Program-made: the position numbers and the translations under genes
In this document: one piece after another, positions 10,521 to 22,249 of the stretch
How the letters are laid out: each line of letters starts with the position of its first letter
Numbering within the stretch: position 1 is the first letter of the stretch
From: Rhea pennata
Lineage: Eukaryota; Chordata; Aves; Rheiformes; Rheidae
Reading direction: 5' to 3'
Assembly (NCBI RefSeq): GCF_028389875.1
Contig: NW_026907680.1
Coordinates: forward strand, 1,178,001 to 1,242,000
DNA length: 64,000 nt
The notes under the pieces: model-generated
What the model saw: the letters and a program-made list of their open reading frames with translations, nothing else
Database searches by the model: none
What the model was told of the DNA's origin: nothing

Positions 10521-11502
10521 CTGCAAATACACACCGTGGGGAAGTGTGACACAGAGACTCCCCACCACCCAACCACCCAGGGCTGCACAGCGTGCCCGAG
10601 GGAAAGCTCTGGGTGCCCACATCAAGACTTTTTCTCCAGGCACCAAGGAGAGCAGCAGGGTAAGCTCCAAGGACAGGCTCCAGGACACACCATTACCCAC
10701 TGTCCTGAGCACTCCAGTAGCCACTGCTGTGTGGCCCCCAAGGACAAGCTTTCTTGGAAGCTTCAGAAATGGAACCGGGAATAACTGCTCTGTCCCTTGC
10801 AGTCCTTCCGTCTTCAGGCACTCATGTCCCTCCTTCCCATCCTCTTCAAAGTGCCCAAACAACTCGCCCTTGCCTCTAAGGGCTGCCTGAGCCATGGCCA
10901 CACCCTCTCGAGCCTGCTGCTCGCCACCCCTGACTGCTGCCTGGAAATGACCCTCCTTCCTCCTTGCTGCTGGCAGTCAAAGGAAGGGCATTGCCCAAGG
11001 GGAAACACCACAGCTTTGGGGAGATATTCACCCAAGGCATCCTCCCCTCCAGCAGCATTCCCTGCACACCCCTCTTGCACCTCGCACCAGTTGAGCTTTT
11101 CCACTTAGCTCCTCACAAGGCCTGACAAGGGCATGCAGACTCTTCCTCAGCCTCCAAAATTGCCCTGAGACACCCAGCCCTGCTCTCCACAGAGGAGCAG
11201 CATTCTCCTTACTTTCATCTATGGGCTAGGGGAAAAGGCCCTCCTCTTCCCGAAGGACCAATTACATTGAGTTGCCCAAAGATCTGGAAGCTGGAAGCAG
11301 AGGCAGCGGGGGCAGAAAGCCAAGAGCAGGCTCTGCCAGGCACTTGCTCTTGTCTGCCCAACCAGCGAGGGAGGCCTAGTCCTCGTGGCAGAGCTTAAAA
11401 GGCATTCAGAGCTCCTCAGGACCTTGTGTCCAAGGGAAACATCACCCTCCAAGACACACAAGGCTACAGGGTCACCCTCCGCCATTCCCCCAAGTGTCTC
11501 AC
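10521..11502 (-). other. Left arm of inverted repeat, module E region
   Basis: This stretch corresponds in inverted orientation to 50.72-52.07 kb. A minus-strand frame here (LGGHTAVATGVLRTVGNG) is conserved in the right arm (LGGYTAVATGVLRTVGNG), which suggests coding ancestry, but the product is unrecognised. The right arm carries about 0.5 kb of extra sequence near the point matching 11,115. Confidence 0.5.
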
Positions 11503-14500
11503 CTGCCTCGAGGCTCTTCCTCCACCATGCCTTCCTCCACATTGGTAGCCACCACTTTGGATTCAGGCTGCCTCTCTCGCTGGAGGAGGCGCTGGCCAGA
11601 TACATGCTCTGCAATCAGAAGGGAAGAAAACACACAGTCAAGCCAAAGGCTGTGCTTTGGAAATGTGTAGGAGAAACACAGAAGGCAAGGGCAGAACGAA
11701 TTGCTTTGAAGGTGGAAGGAAGTCTTGGCACAAGTGAGCAGATTGTCGACTCCCCATCAGGGCTGAGCTGCCTTGCCTCTAGTGCCTCATGCTAGGCGAG
11801 CCACGGTGCTGCAGCCTTGGCTCCAATGCCCTGCCAAGGACCAACAAAGGAGAAGGTGCAAAGCCCAGCCAGGCATCAGCCACTCCATTACCTTCCTTGC
11901 TGCTGGCAACATCTAGTCCCTTCTCTTCTTCCCACGTGGGCTTCACAGCTCCCACAGATGGTCTTGGAGGGGCACTCTCAAGCACATACCTGTAAACCAG
12001 AAAAAGATACCACTCGCAAGGAAGGGCCCCGCATTTCCTTTGCTGCTTCTGTGAATTCTGGGCGTGCAGGCACATTGCGAAGCTGATACAAACAGCAGCC
12101 TTTCCCAAAGGGGGAATATGCAGGACAGGTCATCTCCTGCAGGACTCCCTCAGGAAGTGCAGGGACCCAGCATCCTGCCTGCAGGGCCACCAGCTTCCTC
12201 CTCACACTGCTCCAGGCCTTCCCTCTACCCCTGGGGAGAGAGCTCCTTCTCAGCTTTCCAAAGCAAACCCTCCAGGTCAACACTGCAGCCTGTCTGACAG
12301 CTCCTGAGCAGGCTCCTGTGCAGGCACATCAGACAAGGCCCCTTTCCTCCAGCTTTCCACCCTCTTAGGAAATTCTAATCTAGACCTCCACAGCCCTTGC
12401 AATCCCTCCCAAGCTCAGGGCAGAGCATCTGCAAAGAACAGCCTCCATTCCTGGGCCCCTAGTGCAACAAAGGCCTTCACAAGGTGGGAGCCAGCACAGA
12501 GCTCAGCAGAACCCCCACACAGAGCCCAAGCAAAGCCAGGGCATGGCTGAAGCACACGGGGATCCAACTCCTCAGAAGACTTGCTCTGCAAGCACATCCT
12601 GAGCAGCCTTCACTAGCTCTGGCAACACACCTCGACCAAACCTGTAGTGAGGAGCTGCTCTTTGGGTGAGCCAGGAACTCAGGTGGAAAGGAGCAAACCA
12701 AAGTACTCACGTTGGAAAGACAATGAGAGAGCCAGAATGGATCAGGGAAGCCGCTGTTTGGGTGCTTGCGAGAACTGAATGCCTCATCTCTGGCATCTGC
12801 AAAGGGCAGAGACATGGGTGAGATGCTACGAAGAAAAGGACCTTGCTGCCCACAAGGGCAGACCATGTTTCCACTAATCAGAGAAGAAGCTGCCACTCAG
12901 AAAGAGGGAAACACCCCTCGCTCTTGCTCACAGCCATCCCCACCTCCATTCTACAGACCAGCAGGTGCGGAATAATACAGGCAGATGGCCAGAAACACTG
13001 GCAGGCTTCTGTCAAGGGCAAGAGCCAAGAGGCTGATGCAGGAGAGCACTTGTTGCATAGTGGAGAAGTCAAGGGAGGCAAACAGAGGCCTTCTGCACCA
13101 GAAAGCCCAGGCTGAATGACACGGCTGCACTGGAGACCTGGGCAAAGGCCCTGGCTTGCAATGACTTTGTCTGTGACAAACCCCGAGAGTCTTCTGCAAC
13201 TTGAGGAGCAGCTGTTGGACGCACTGCCCCACAATCCCAAACATGGCCAGAGGAGGCCTGGAGACAAATGGGATCCTAACACAAAGACCCCAAGGAAAGG
13301 CTGACTTTCTGGAAGACTTCTGGAGGAAGCCTAGCAGGAAAGAACTCCCAGGACCTGGCAGTGGGGGGAAAGCGGTTGCTTTGGACTTGGCCAGGCTTGC
13401 AAAGGGGTGAGAAGGAGAGCTGTGGAAAAAGGCAGACTTACATCCAGAAGAGCTTTGAGCAGCTGTGGGGAGGCATTCAGCCTGCGCAGAAAGCCTCTGT
13501 AAAACCACATTGTCACCTCTTTGCCTTCAATGAGAAGCACGCCAATGCCCTTGAAAAGAAGGGCCACGTTCTTCCCATTGGCCAGGCAGCAAGACAGAAG
13601 GTACACGGTCTCCTCCACGCAGGCCGCCACTGTTTTCCAAGGCACGGAGATGGCCACGGCTACGTGAGGATACTTGAGGGTCTCAGCTTTCCTGCGCCCT
13701 AGGCAACAAGCAAAGAGCAGCCCAGTCACGGACGGAGCCCTTCAGCAGGCTCCCACACAGTGCTGGGCGCCTGAAGGTCTTGCGGCAGCATGGAGCTGCA
13801 GAGCTCTCTGCTTTAACCCCCACAAAAGCCCCCACAGGAGGCTCCTGTCAGCCCTCCCTGACCCAGATTCAAAGCACTCTGCAGCCTCCTGGGCCAAGTT
13901 TACCGCAGGGCTTCCTTCCCTGCACAGACACCAAGAGCAAGCCCTGGCCACCTCCTGGGAGCGGAAGGCAGGAGGGCAGGCCAAGCAGAGCAGCAAGGGG
14001 GCCAGCTGCCAGCAGAAGGCAGTGCACAGAGGAATGGTGCCGGCACTCAGGCCATGCCAGCTTTGACGAGCCTTAGCTGTGCCATGTCACGCTGGCTCCA
14101 AAGGAGGAGGAAAACACATGGGCTGCACAACAGCCTTCCACGCTGCCTCTTAATCCATCGGTGTTAGGAAGCAATAGGAAGGACTTGTCCTTTTGAGCAG
14201 ACGGCTGCTGTGGCATCAACGGGGAACAACAGTGGCAACTACACGGCACTGGAAGCAGCAGCCACAAAAGCCCCACTATGGAGCCACGTGTTCGAGCCAG
14301 TGCAAGAGAGAGACACACCGAGAGACTCTCGTTGGATTCTGCATTATAATGTTGTGATAATCAAAACACCCTGAAGCTCTGCTCAGCACCCGGGGCAGCA
14401 AGTCTCAATTTCTAACAGCCCCTGGGAAACAGCAGAGAGCCACAGCCCCGCGATGTCCCCAGGGGAAGCCGAGGTTTCAGTCTGCCTTCTTACCAGCAAC

Positions 14501-15513
14501 AGAGGCCTCCTCGTGGCTGAGGCCGTGAAGATCCACAAGGTTGCTTGAGAGGCGAAATGCGGGTCTCTGAACAGTCAGAGGACTTTTCTTGCCAGCAACG
14601 ACTTGTTTTGTAGCAACACTGAAGTTGCCAAGGGGAATAATTCTCACATCCTGCAGCCAGAGAAGTAGAGAGAAGCCTTAGAAGCATGGGAGACAGACAA
14701 AGAGAGAGTTGTTCTCCAAGCATGGCCACGGTGCTAGGTGCCCTGCCCATGGCTGGCATGCAAAGGGGCAAGACAGAGCCTTCTGGAAAGCTTGGCGGAA
14801 GCCCTGGAGAACTCCCTGAGAAGGCCATTCCCCATAGTTTCCTCCCCCTCCTCCTCAGCCTCCAAAGGCAACGTTGCCGCCCCTCCAGCACACGAAGAAA
14901 AGGCTTTCCCAGAACGGCTCTCTTTCTGGCCTTGCACTCTGCCAGGATCTCCAGAGAGGGCCCAGAAAGCCTCCCACCCTTCCAGCAACCACAGCTGCAC
15001 TGCACATTGGGCACCTCCCTTTTGGGAGAAGTCGGTCTGGGGCACAGCTGTCATTTGCAGCATGCTTCTGCAGGGAAGTTGCTTCTGCTTGGAGAGGAGG
15101 GGCAGGACTATTGCGGCCCATGGCCCCGAGGGGTCAGTGCTGCTGCCAGCATGGGTATGGGAGGGGAGGGAGAGGATGGCACACCCACCTTGTTCAGCAC
15201 CAGCTTCTCCTGGATGTAGTTGGAGACACCCTCCCAGATGGGCACGGCCACTGCAAAGCAAGGCAAAGACACGTCATGCCCCCTGCACCACAAGGCACCA
15301 TCAGCGGAGGACCCTTGGGGCACCCCCAGCCTGCCCAGGCTCCCCAAAGCCCCCGGGCATCTACAGCCCATCTTGGCGCTCAGCCTCTCGACAGCGATCC
15401 TGGGCAAGGAGGTCGCGAAGGCCTTACCCCGCAGGGGGATGACGGGCACCCGCTGCTCACGCTGCGTGGCGCGGCACTTGTGGGGCTGCCGTGACCCCCG
15501 CACTGGGGAGGTC
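11503..15513 (-). CDS. CCDC81: CCDC81-like protein with two HU-type domains (partial gene model)
   Basis: Phase-compatible exons on the minus strand are: 15,428-15,513 (tentative), 15,189-15,250, 14,494-14,650, 13,442-13,698, 12,711-12,796, 11,892-11,989 and 11,503-11,608. The first HU domain spans exons 2-3: VPIWEGVSNYIQEKLVLNK, then IIPLGNFSV, VQRPAFRLS and VDLHGLSHEE. The second is in exon 4: VPWKTVAACVEETVYLL, NVALLFKGIGVLLIEGKEV and MWFYRGFLRRL. These match the order and key positions of CCDC81 (WxxVxxYIxxQL, IPxLGxF, QRPxFxLS, EFTFKGIGVL, MRFYKDFL). Exon 5 is the 86-bp exon A (PEMRHSVLASTQ). Exons 6-7 are acidic/basic linker (PTWEEEKGLDVASSK, LLQRERQPESK). CCDC81 proteins are associated with the centrosome; birds have many CCDC81-like paralogues (general knowledge). 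The start codon and the downstream exons are not resolved. The right arm lacks this whole segment, so the HU exons occur once in the window. Confidence 0.8.
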
Positions 15514-16530
15514 CTGGGGCAGGGATAACCCCACCGGGGGACCGGCTGGGCTGGGTGCTGCGGCTGCACTCAGCCAGGCCATGGCCCCATGCTGGAAACC
15601 TGGCTGCGAGGGGAGGGGGGCAGTGGGGCACTGCACCAGCCTCCACCCATGGCGACACAGCACAGGCTGCGGCTCCTGCTGCCCCCAGTGCAAGGAAGTG
15701 CTGAGAACGGACCGATGGCAGGGAAACCTCCAGCAAGGCCTTGGCAGGCAGCAAAGCCCTGGCTCAGTGCCGAAGGAGAAGTTTCTTCCTGCCAGGCGTG
15801 GGCAGCTGGTGCATCCTGCCTCTGGGAATGTCCCCCAGAGCCCCCAGATGATGCCACACACGGGTCTGTGTCTCTCCACATTGCCCAGGGAGAGCTCGCA
15901 GGCTCTTGCGCATGCCCTGGATCACCTCTGGCACCTCTGGTGTCACCCAGTGTTTCCACGGCAGCAGCTGACTCCCACCTTCCACCACCTTGGACTGGAA
16001 ATGGGAGGGGGGACAAGGAGCTCGCACACTTCTGTGCACCTCTTTTGGGCACACGGCAGCTTAAGCAGGATGAATCCCACAACCGTCCTGGGGGTTGGTG
16101 GCGTGCATGGGATGGAGGTGTCTGCCCCACCACCTGGAGGGCTTCTCCCCAAAGAAATGAGGGGCCCAGGCTGACTCAGCTCACTCACTCCCCGAAGCCT
16201 GGGGAAATGACTTCCCTGCTGGGTGCAGGAGCAGCTCCTCTGCCAGGAGCCGCAGTGCTGAGGGCACTGCCTGCCCGTGCTGAGCTGAGCTGAGACAAAA
16301 CGGAGGGAAGCTCCGGACGCTCAGGAGGGAGGCAGCAGCTGAGAGCTCCTTCTGGCAGAAATGGGCAGAGCCCTTCCAGTGGGAAGTCTCTGGCTGCAGG
16401 GCAGTGCTGCTGAGCTGCTCGCGGGGTCCTGGAGACCTCGCGCAGGTGATGGTTGAGGCCATCTTTCCAGAGAGCTCTCTCGGTGGAGCAGCTGGTGCTT
16501 TAGGGCAGGGACTTGCTGCCACAGTGTCCG
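15514..16530. other. 5' flank of the CCDC81-like gene, nothing firm
   Basis: A GC-rich stretch with long open frames on both strands. A first exon of the CCDC81-like gene should lie here or beyond, but none is convincing. The stretch from about 11.4 to 16.53 kb has no counterpart in the right arm: the right-arm sequence at about 50,720 joins what corresponds to 11,400 directly to what corresponds to 16,530. Confidence 0.5.
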
Positions 16531-18690
16531 AGGGACAGGGCGGCACGGCTTCCTTCTGCCGGGGAGGGTGTAGGGCTGTGCGAGCAGGGCGTGCGTGCAG
16601 CCAGGTGTGCCCAGGGCTGTGCCTGAGAGCAGTGTCCTGGGAGGTCAGGGTGCCCAGGGCCATGCCTCTGCCACCTGCCTTGGTCAGCACTCAGCCCGCC
16701 TGGGCAACTGCCTGCAGCGCTGCGTGGAGAAGCCATGGTGGGAAGTAGCAGCCCACAGAAGGGCAGGATCTTGCTGTCCCAGATCAGAGGCTGTGTGGGG
16801 CAAGGCTGCTCAGAGCTGCTGCTCAGCCCCAGGAACTTGCCCGGAGGAAAGTCAAGGCAGGGACCACTCCACAGGGAAGGAGGTTTCCTGAGTGTTGGCT
16901 TTCTGTTCCACGCTGTTGTTTTGGGGGAAGGGAAAAGGAGGTGCCAAGGCTGGAGAAGAGCTGGAGACTGGGGAGGCTGCTGAGGGGTCAGCAGGTCTGT
17001 GGGGAAGCTCAGAAAGTGCTTTTGCCCCTGCTCTGCCCACGCACAGCAGCAGCAGCAGCAGCAGCTCTGCTGGCCCCAGGAGCCTTTGTGGCAGCTGCTC
17101 CTTGGCACCTGCCAAGAGGTGGGTGCCCCAAGGCAGTGCCCTGCTGCCGGGAGGGCTCTCTGGGGCACAGCGAAGTGCCCCAGAAGTGGGCTGGGGTCTG
17201 TTGGCTAAGGCAGGCAATAGACATGGGAGAGGGCATTTGGTGCTGGCAGGAAAAGCAGCAGGCGGTGGAGCCATGGTGCGAGAAGGGGAGGAAGGCAGAA
17301 CAGAAGTGCGGTGGGAGGGAGAATTAGGGAATTTAGCTCTCTTCTCCTCCATTGCAGATGTTTTCCTCCCAGAAAACCCCACATGGCCTCTGCCAGCCCG
17401 CAGAGCCTCTGCCCCACAGGCCCCAGGGCCAGGCCAGGCACTGCCTTCTCTGCAGACAGACCTCTGGCTGAGGAGAGAGTCCGATTCCAACGAGATGTTA
17501 CTCCAGCCTAGGCCTCTCTTGCAAAGGCTGGAGCAGCAGCAAGTACATGGAGGTTCTGCTTGCAAACTGCAGCTCACTAAGTGCTTGAGGTCAGTGTTCT
17601 GAGAGCTGCTGGTGCTTCAGCACAGTCTTTCTAGCACAGGCTGGAACAACAGCAAGTAGGTGCAGAACAGCCAAAAATGCACTGATTGCCCCAACAGGGT
17701 CTTCTTCCAGCAGCCTGGGGCCTGGGAGCTTCCTCAGCCAGACGCAGGAGACACAAAGCCTTTGCCTGCTTGGTCCTTCCAGAAGCACACCCCCACCTTG
17801 GCCTGAAAGCACACCGTCAACCTGTGGCAGGGCCAGATGCAGCTCCTTGCTTGGCTTCTCTCTTCCTCTTCAAAGCACTTCTGCTGGGCTTCTTCTCACC
17901 TCCGCAGGGCAAGGAGATGTGGCTTTCAGCGACCTCTCTCTTGCCTCTCCTTCCTGACCAAGAGCTGTTAGCTCACAGCCTGCCCCGGTGCATGCAAAGT
18001 TCAGATGTGGTCATTTACTCCCCAAGAGGCCTTACTCCTCCTGCAGCAAATACCCTCTGGCACTTTATTGCCCAGCCATTCCCTGTGCTTTGGTCCTTCT
18101 GTAGCTCTTATTTGGGGAGCCTATAACATGGAGAGGAATGAGTGGTTCTGGTTTTGGTTTGTTTGAAAAGATTGATCCCTACCAGAAGCAAGCAAGGCAG
18201 AAAGACATCTTGGGCTGGCTTTTTCCTCCAGACCACGTTTGTCACAGCAGAGAGTCAGCTGCCCGTATGGGAGCATGATTTGGATCGGAAAAGGGTACGG
18301 GAACTCCTCATCACAAAGGCCTTAAGCCATACTGGGGAGCCAAAGTCCTCAGGTAAAGCCCACAATTTTCTCAGCCTGGTCTTCAAGTACGGCCTCAGAA
18401 CACAAGTGGGCCTCTTGGCATGCTGGGCTGCCACCTTCAGCAGGAGCTCTCCTGGACGGGCTGAGTTCTTGCTTTTCTCTTTACTCATACAATTTCAAGA
18501 AGAAAACAAGAACTCCCCACCAGTGTCCCCGGCCACACTGAGATGACTGTGGCTCCTAATGGCTCCATTCGCAGAAGGGCCCAGGAAGAGTCTGCATAGG
18601 TATTGTCAGAGAAGGAAAGCTCCTCAGATCCATTGGAGATGTGGGCCTTCCACTCGTGTATGCAGTGTGCTTCCCAGGCTCTGACAAAGG
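16530..18690. repeat. Inverted-repeat left arm, matches 49.32-50.71 kb
   Basis: Sequence recurs in reverse complement at 49,318-50,712. The left copy has about 750 extra bases (about 17,375-18,125). A minus-strand frame at 18,255-18,488 (MSKEKSKNS..., LLLKVAAQHAKRPTC, RSKSCSHTGS) is preserved at 49,525-49,758 with substitutions only, so it may have coded. No family is recognised. A CAG-type run at about 17,045-17,065 is a short microsatellite. Confidence 0.75.
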
Positions 18691-19255
18691 AAAGGGATGG
18701 GCGGAGGAGGAGGGCAAACTGGTTCCTCTGGAGTCCCTGCTTTGTGACAGGACCTATTTCAAAGCACGGAGATCATCAGAGAGGTCCTTTTTGCTCCAGG
18801 ATCTTTTCCTCACCCAGCACTGTGATTTGTTTCTCTACAGCTTTCAACATTTGCTGGCGTGTCCACAAACCTATTGCCTAACACTAGCATTTTTGAATGT
18901 CATCCCGTGCTGACTGGGAGCAATGTCATTTATTGGCTTCTGAGACTATCTGATTGTGCTAGATGCAGGAAGACACTGAGGGTCTTCTTGGTTGGTTTAC
19001 ATAGTCCTGTAGAGGAGTTTCCCTGGAAAAAAAGGAAGTTTCGACAGGGCAAGTGGTACCCGTGTGTGTGTTTGTGTATGCATATACATCTCCATCGAGA
19101 AGGCTCAGCAGAAAGCGGCTAAAAGATTTGTCCTCCATAAAACTGCCTTTCTGAGCTGTGAAGGAAGATGGGATGCTTGGAGACAGAGAGACCTGCAGGG
19201 GTCCAGGTTGGCCAATGGTGTAAGTAGATATGGTCAGTGGGTTTTCTGAAAACGT
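18691..19255. repeat. Inverted-repeat left arm, matches 46.97-47.42 kb
   Basis: The stretch around 'aacctattgcctaacactag' and the following AT-richer bases recur inverted at about 47.1-47.34 kb. A short (gt)n tract lies at 19,062-19,078. No gene is recognised. Confidence 0.65.
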
Positions 19256-19257
19256 GT

Positions 19258-19572
19258 GGGGCATATCACAGAATCACAGAATGGGTAAGGTTGGAAGGGA
19301 CCTCAGGGGATCATCTTGTCCTACCTCCCTGCTCAAGCAGGGTCACCTCGATCATGTTAGACAGGGTTGCATCTGGGCAGGGTCTGAATCTCTCCAGAGG
19401 AGGAGACTCCACAATGTCTCTGGGAAACCTCTCCCAGTGCTCGATCACTCTCACAGGGAAGAAATTCCTCCTCATATTGAGGCGGAGCTTCCGCTGGTTC
19501 AGTTTGTGCCCGTTGCCTCTTGTCCTGTTGCATGGCACTAGTGAAAAGAGTTCGGCCCCATCCCTTTGATGG
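19258..19572 (-). repeat. CR1 LINE fragment inserted after the arms duplicated
   Basis: Minus-oriented CR1: the 3' end ('acagaatcacagaatggg') is at 19,264, and the translated end of its ORF runs leftward (GNGHKLNQRKLRLNMRRNFF, EHWERFPRDIVESPPLE). The flanks are 'gcatatc' on the left and 'ggatatc' on the right. The equivalent right-arm site near 46,975 lacks the element and has a single 'gatatgc'-like site. This is a filled versus empty site with a putative short target duplication. Confidence 0.88.
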
Positions 19573-20430
19573 GGATATCCAGTGGAATTTCCTTCACTCT
19601 CTTTCAAGAGCATGTTGAGTGATAATCAAACACAAAAAATCAAATGTCTTCCTCTGTGTGGGCCCCTTTCATTTTGAGTTCCTCTGAGGGCTTTACATCT
19701 CTCTACATTTTTGCACCGTCCACTCCCATGTACTATTTATTTCCACAAACGCTTTGGGCTACGTGTGCTGAAAAACTAACACTGGGTTTTTTTTTTCCCC
19801 CTCTCCCAGGTGCAGGTGAAGTTGGAAGTACATGTGTTGGCTTCCATGCATCTACTGAAGGATCTGCAGCAAATGACACTTTCCAGGGCAGTACAGAGGC
19901 ATTGTGATATTCTGAGCAGAAAGGATGTGACCGGCACAAAATACAATGCAATGCTGGTGAAAAATATTTGCTTTACACAGCACGGTAATGGTTTCCCACT
20001 AAGTGGTCTGGCTGTGAGAAATCCTTGCAGCAGTCTGAACCTAAACTCCAAGGGGTTTCAAAAACTGCCAGGCACACTGCACTTCCCTCTAACAAGCCTG
20101 CAGGGATATGGAGCATGTCTGGCACAGTAAAGTCCATGTCCCTTCTCGTGCGAGTAACCAACTGGCTAACCTTTCTTCTGCAGCTTGATGGAGCTGCCTA
20201 AGTATTTTGTATGGAAGCACACGTGTGGTCTTGCTCAAGTCAGGTGCTGCCTTTTAGCCAAAGCAGTCCCTCTGCTCCCTTCCATTCTCTTCCGGCTACA
20301 GACATGTAGCATTTTTAGCGTTCTCTTAGCACTGAGCACATTGCTCCTGGATCTGTTCTGTGTCCCCTACTTCAGTCCTCCTGCACTGGAAAACCCTCCA
20401 GTGCAGCCCAGCATGGCCACTGGCAGGCAC
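19573..20430. repeat. Inverted-repeat left arm, matches 46.15-46.97 kb
   Basis: A frame after the 'ctctcccag' acceptor-like site at about 19,809 (VQVKLEVHVLAS, HLLKDLQQM, VKNICFTQHGNGFPLSGLAV) is kept in the right arm (minus strand, 46,413-46,755) with substitutions and a small insertion. It may be an old exon. The product is not recognised. Confidence 0.65.
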
Positions 20431-20789
20431 AAGGCTTTGATGCTGAGTGTGAGGGCACTTGTGCCTTGCACCCGGGAGCGTCGCGGCAGGAAAATGGTGT
20501 CAGTGCTGACAGGGAGGTGATTCCAGCCCCACCCACCTGGAAGCCAGGAGGAGGAACCTTGCTGCTGCTTCTGCTAGTGAGCTCACTTGTGCCTCAAGAC
20601 CTGAGAGGCCACCAGTGGCCACAAAGCTGCTGTTAGTGCCTGGGAAGGAGCAACCAGCCTGGGGAGGCAGCAGGGGTGTTGGCAAGCTCAGTGCAGGAGA
20701 GGAGAGCAGCAGGTGTTGTGCAGCTGCCTCCAGGAGGGCTCCACGCTGTCTCCCATTGCTTCTTCAACAATGTCCTGATGAAGCAGGGA
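20431..20789. repeat. Inverted-repeat left arm, matches 44.85-45.21 kb
   Basis: The sequence is shared with the right arm, but the left copy is joined near 20,400-20,430 to sequence that in the right arm lies 0.93 kb away (46,145). No coding exon is seen. Confidence 0.65.
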
Positions 20790-21515
20790 CTTGGTGTGTA
20801 ACCAGGGAGGGGTGCTGATACCTGGCCGTGCTGGAGAGGAGCTTTTCAGAGAAGGACCTGGGGGTTGTGGTGGGCACCAAGCTGACCATGAACCAGCAAT
20901 GTGCTCTGGTGGCAAAGAGCAGCCATGGTATCCTGGGCTGCATCAGGAAGAGCATTGCCAGCAGGTGGAGGCAGGTGATCCTTCCCCTCTGCTCAGCACT
21001 GGTGAGGCCGCACCTGGAGAGCTTGGTCCACCAGCACAAGAGAAACATGGACCTACTGCAGTGAGTCCAACCACAAAGAAGACTAAGGGCCTGGAGCATC
21101 TCCTGTATGAGGAGAGACAGAGATAGCTGGGCCTGTTCAGTGTGTAAGGGGAGAAGGCTCAGGGCAATTTGAATGTACAGAAGTACCTGATGGGGACATG
21201 GCATAAAGAAGACAGAGACAGATTCTTCTGTGACAGCCAGTGGCAGGATGGGAGGCAACAGGCACATGTAGAAATACAAGAAATTCCATTGAAATGTAAG
21301 AAAAGATTTTCTGCTGCAAGAGCGATGGAAGACTGGACCAAGTTGCTCAGCAGGACTATGAGTCTCCATCCTTGCTGGTGCTCAAAACCCAACTGGACAC
21401 AGTCTCAGTCAGCATGCTCCAGGTATACCTCCAGGTATAAAAGAAAAGAGGGTGGAGGCAGATGTTCTCCAGGGGTGCTTTCCAACTTCAGCAATGCGTT
21501 GATTCAGTGATTTGG
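20790..21515 (+). repeat. CR1 LINE 3' portion (left copy)
   Basis: The frame at 20,828-21,064 encodes the end of the CR1 reverse-transcriptase region (FSEKDLGVVVGTKLTMNQQC, GILGCIRKSIASRWR, LPLCSALVRPHLESL). It is followed after frameshifts by KGLEHLLYEE and a 3' end with 'cttccaacttcagcaatgcgttgattcagtga'-type sequence. The element is decayed and cannot be autonomous. It is mirrored at 44,120-44,842. Confidence 0.88.
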
Positions 21516-21617
21516 TGATGCTGCCATTTGTGAAGTCACTTGTGAGCTGCCTAGAGGAACTTTGCTTCTCCATGGAAGAACTCCTCTGTATCACAGAGCA
21601 GTCAGTGCCTCGGCAAA

Positions 21618-22246
21618 TTACTTCTCAAGGACTTCAGCGAGGCGTGGGGGCTTTTTCTTCAGGGCCTCGTACAGGCGATCCTTGCACCAGGGAGTCCAGC
21701 TCGGCATCAGCCTGAACAGCTCACGCATCATGGTGTGGGATGTTTTCTCCGCCAGAATTCTTTGGTATTGCTCAAAGTCCAGAATGTCCCCGAGCAGGAG
21801 GTCCAGGACACCTTTCACTTCTACAACGCGTTCAGTCAGCTCCACTCGGTGCCTATCAACAAAGTGTTCCCCTGGGGAAGACAGAAGCAAAGGGTTAGTC
21901 ATCTGTGGACACACTGGTGCTCTTTCAGCTGCTTCACAGGTCATGGAGCAGCAGCCACTTCAGAGAGGGGTTTGCCTGAGCTAGCACGACCCAAGGAGGA
22001 AATGAACGGCACCACGGAGCACCCAGTCCTCTCTGTTGTTAGTGGGTGATGGCAGCATCTAGCCGAAAGCAGAGGCTCGTGTGAATGTCTAATTCAAACT
22101 GGGGCTGTGCTGGGGCCAATGCTGTGTTTTAGAGTGGGTGTTTGAGCCCCTGCCCCTGGTTTTGAGGCATTTTCCCCCAAAAGTCTCACCTGTCACTGCC
22201 AACATTTGAACAGATTCTTTGGGGATTTGTTCTCTGCCCCTAAAGC
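21618..22246 (-). CDS. CARD protein, NLRP1/ASC-type CARD (intact copy)
   Basis: Two minus-strand exons. The linker exon 22,190-22,246 has acceptor 'tgtcccacag' in the antisense direction, donor 'gtgaga', and reads FRGREQIPKESVQMLAVT. The terminal exon 21,618-21,871 follows a 'cttccccag' acceptor in matching phase and ends at TAA. The terminal exon is a complete CARD: HFVDRHRVELTERV, VLDLLLGDILDFEQYQRILA, MMRELFRLMPSWTPW, CKDRLYEALKKKPPRLAEVL. The HFVD start, the EQYQ.ILAE helix, MR.LF, and CKD.LY.ALK are hallmarks of the NLRP1/CARD8/ASC CARD subgroup, which recruits caspases or ASC in inflammasomes. No NACHT, LRR, FIIND or PYD sequence is seen upstream. With the promoter at 23.2-23.5 kb the unit looks like a small CARD-only gene, or the severed 3' end of a larger one. 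A Met just before the CARD could start translation. Confidence 0.78.
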
Positions 22247-22249
22247 CTG

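Noticed and set aside
20764-21369. 201-codon minus-strand frame in the CR1
   Set aside because: It is antisense to the CR1 reverse-transcriptase end, and its mirror at 44,263-44,865 has the same explanation.
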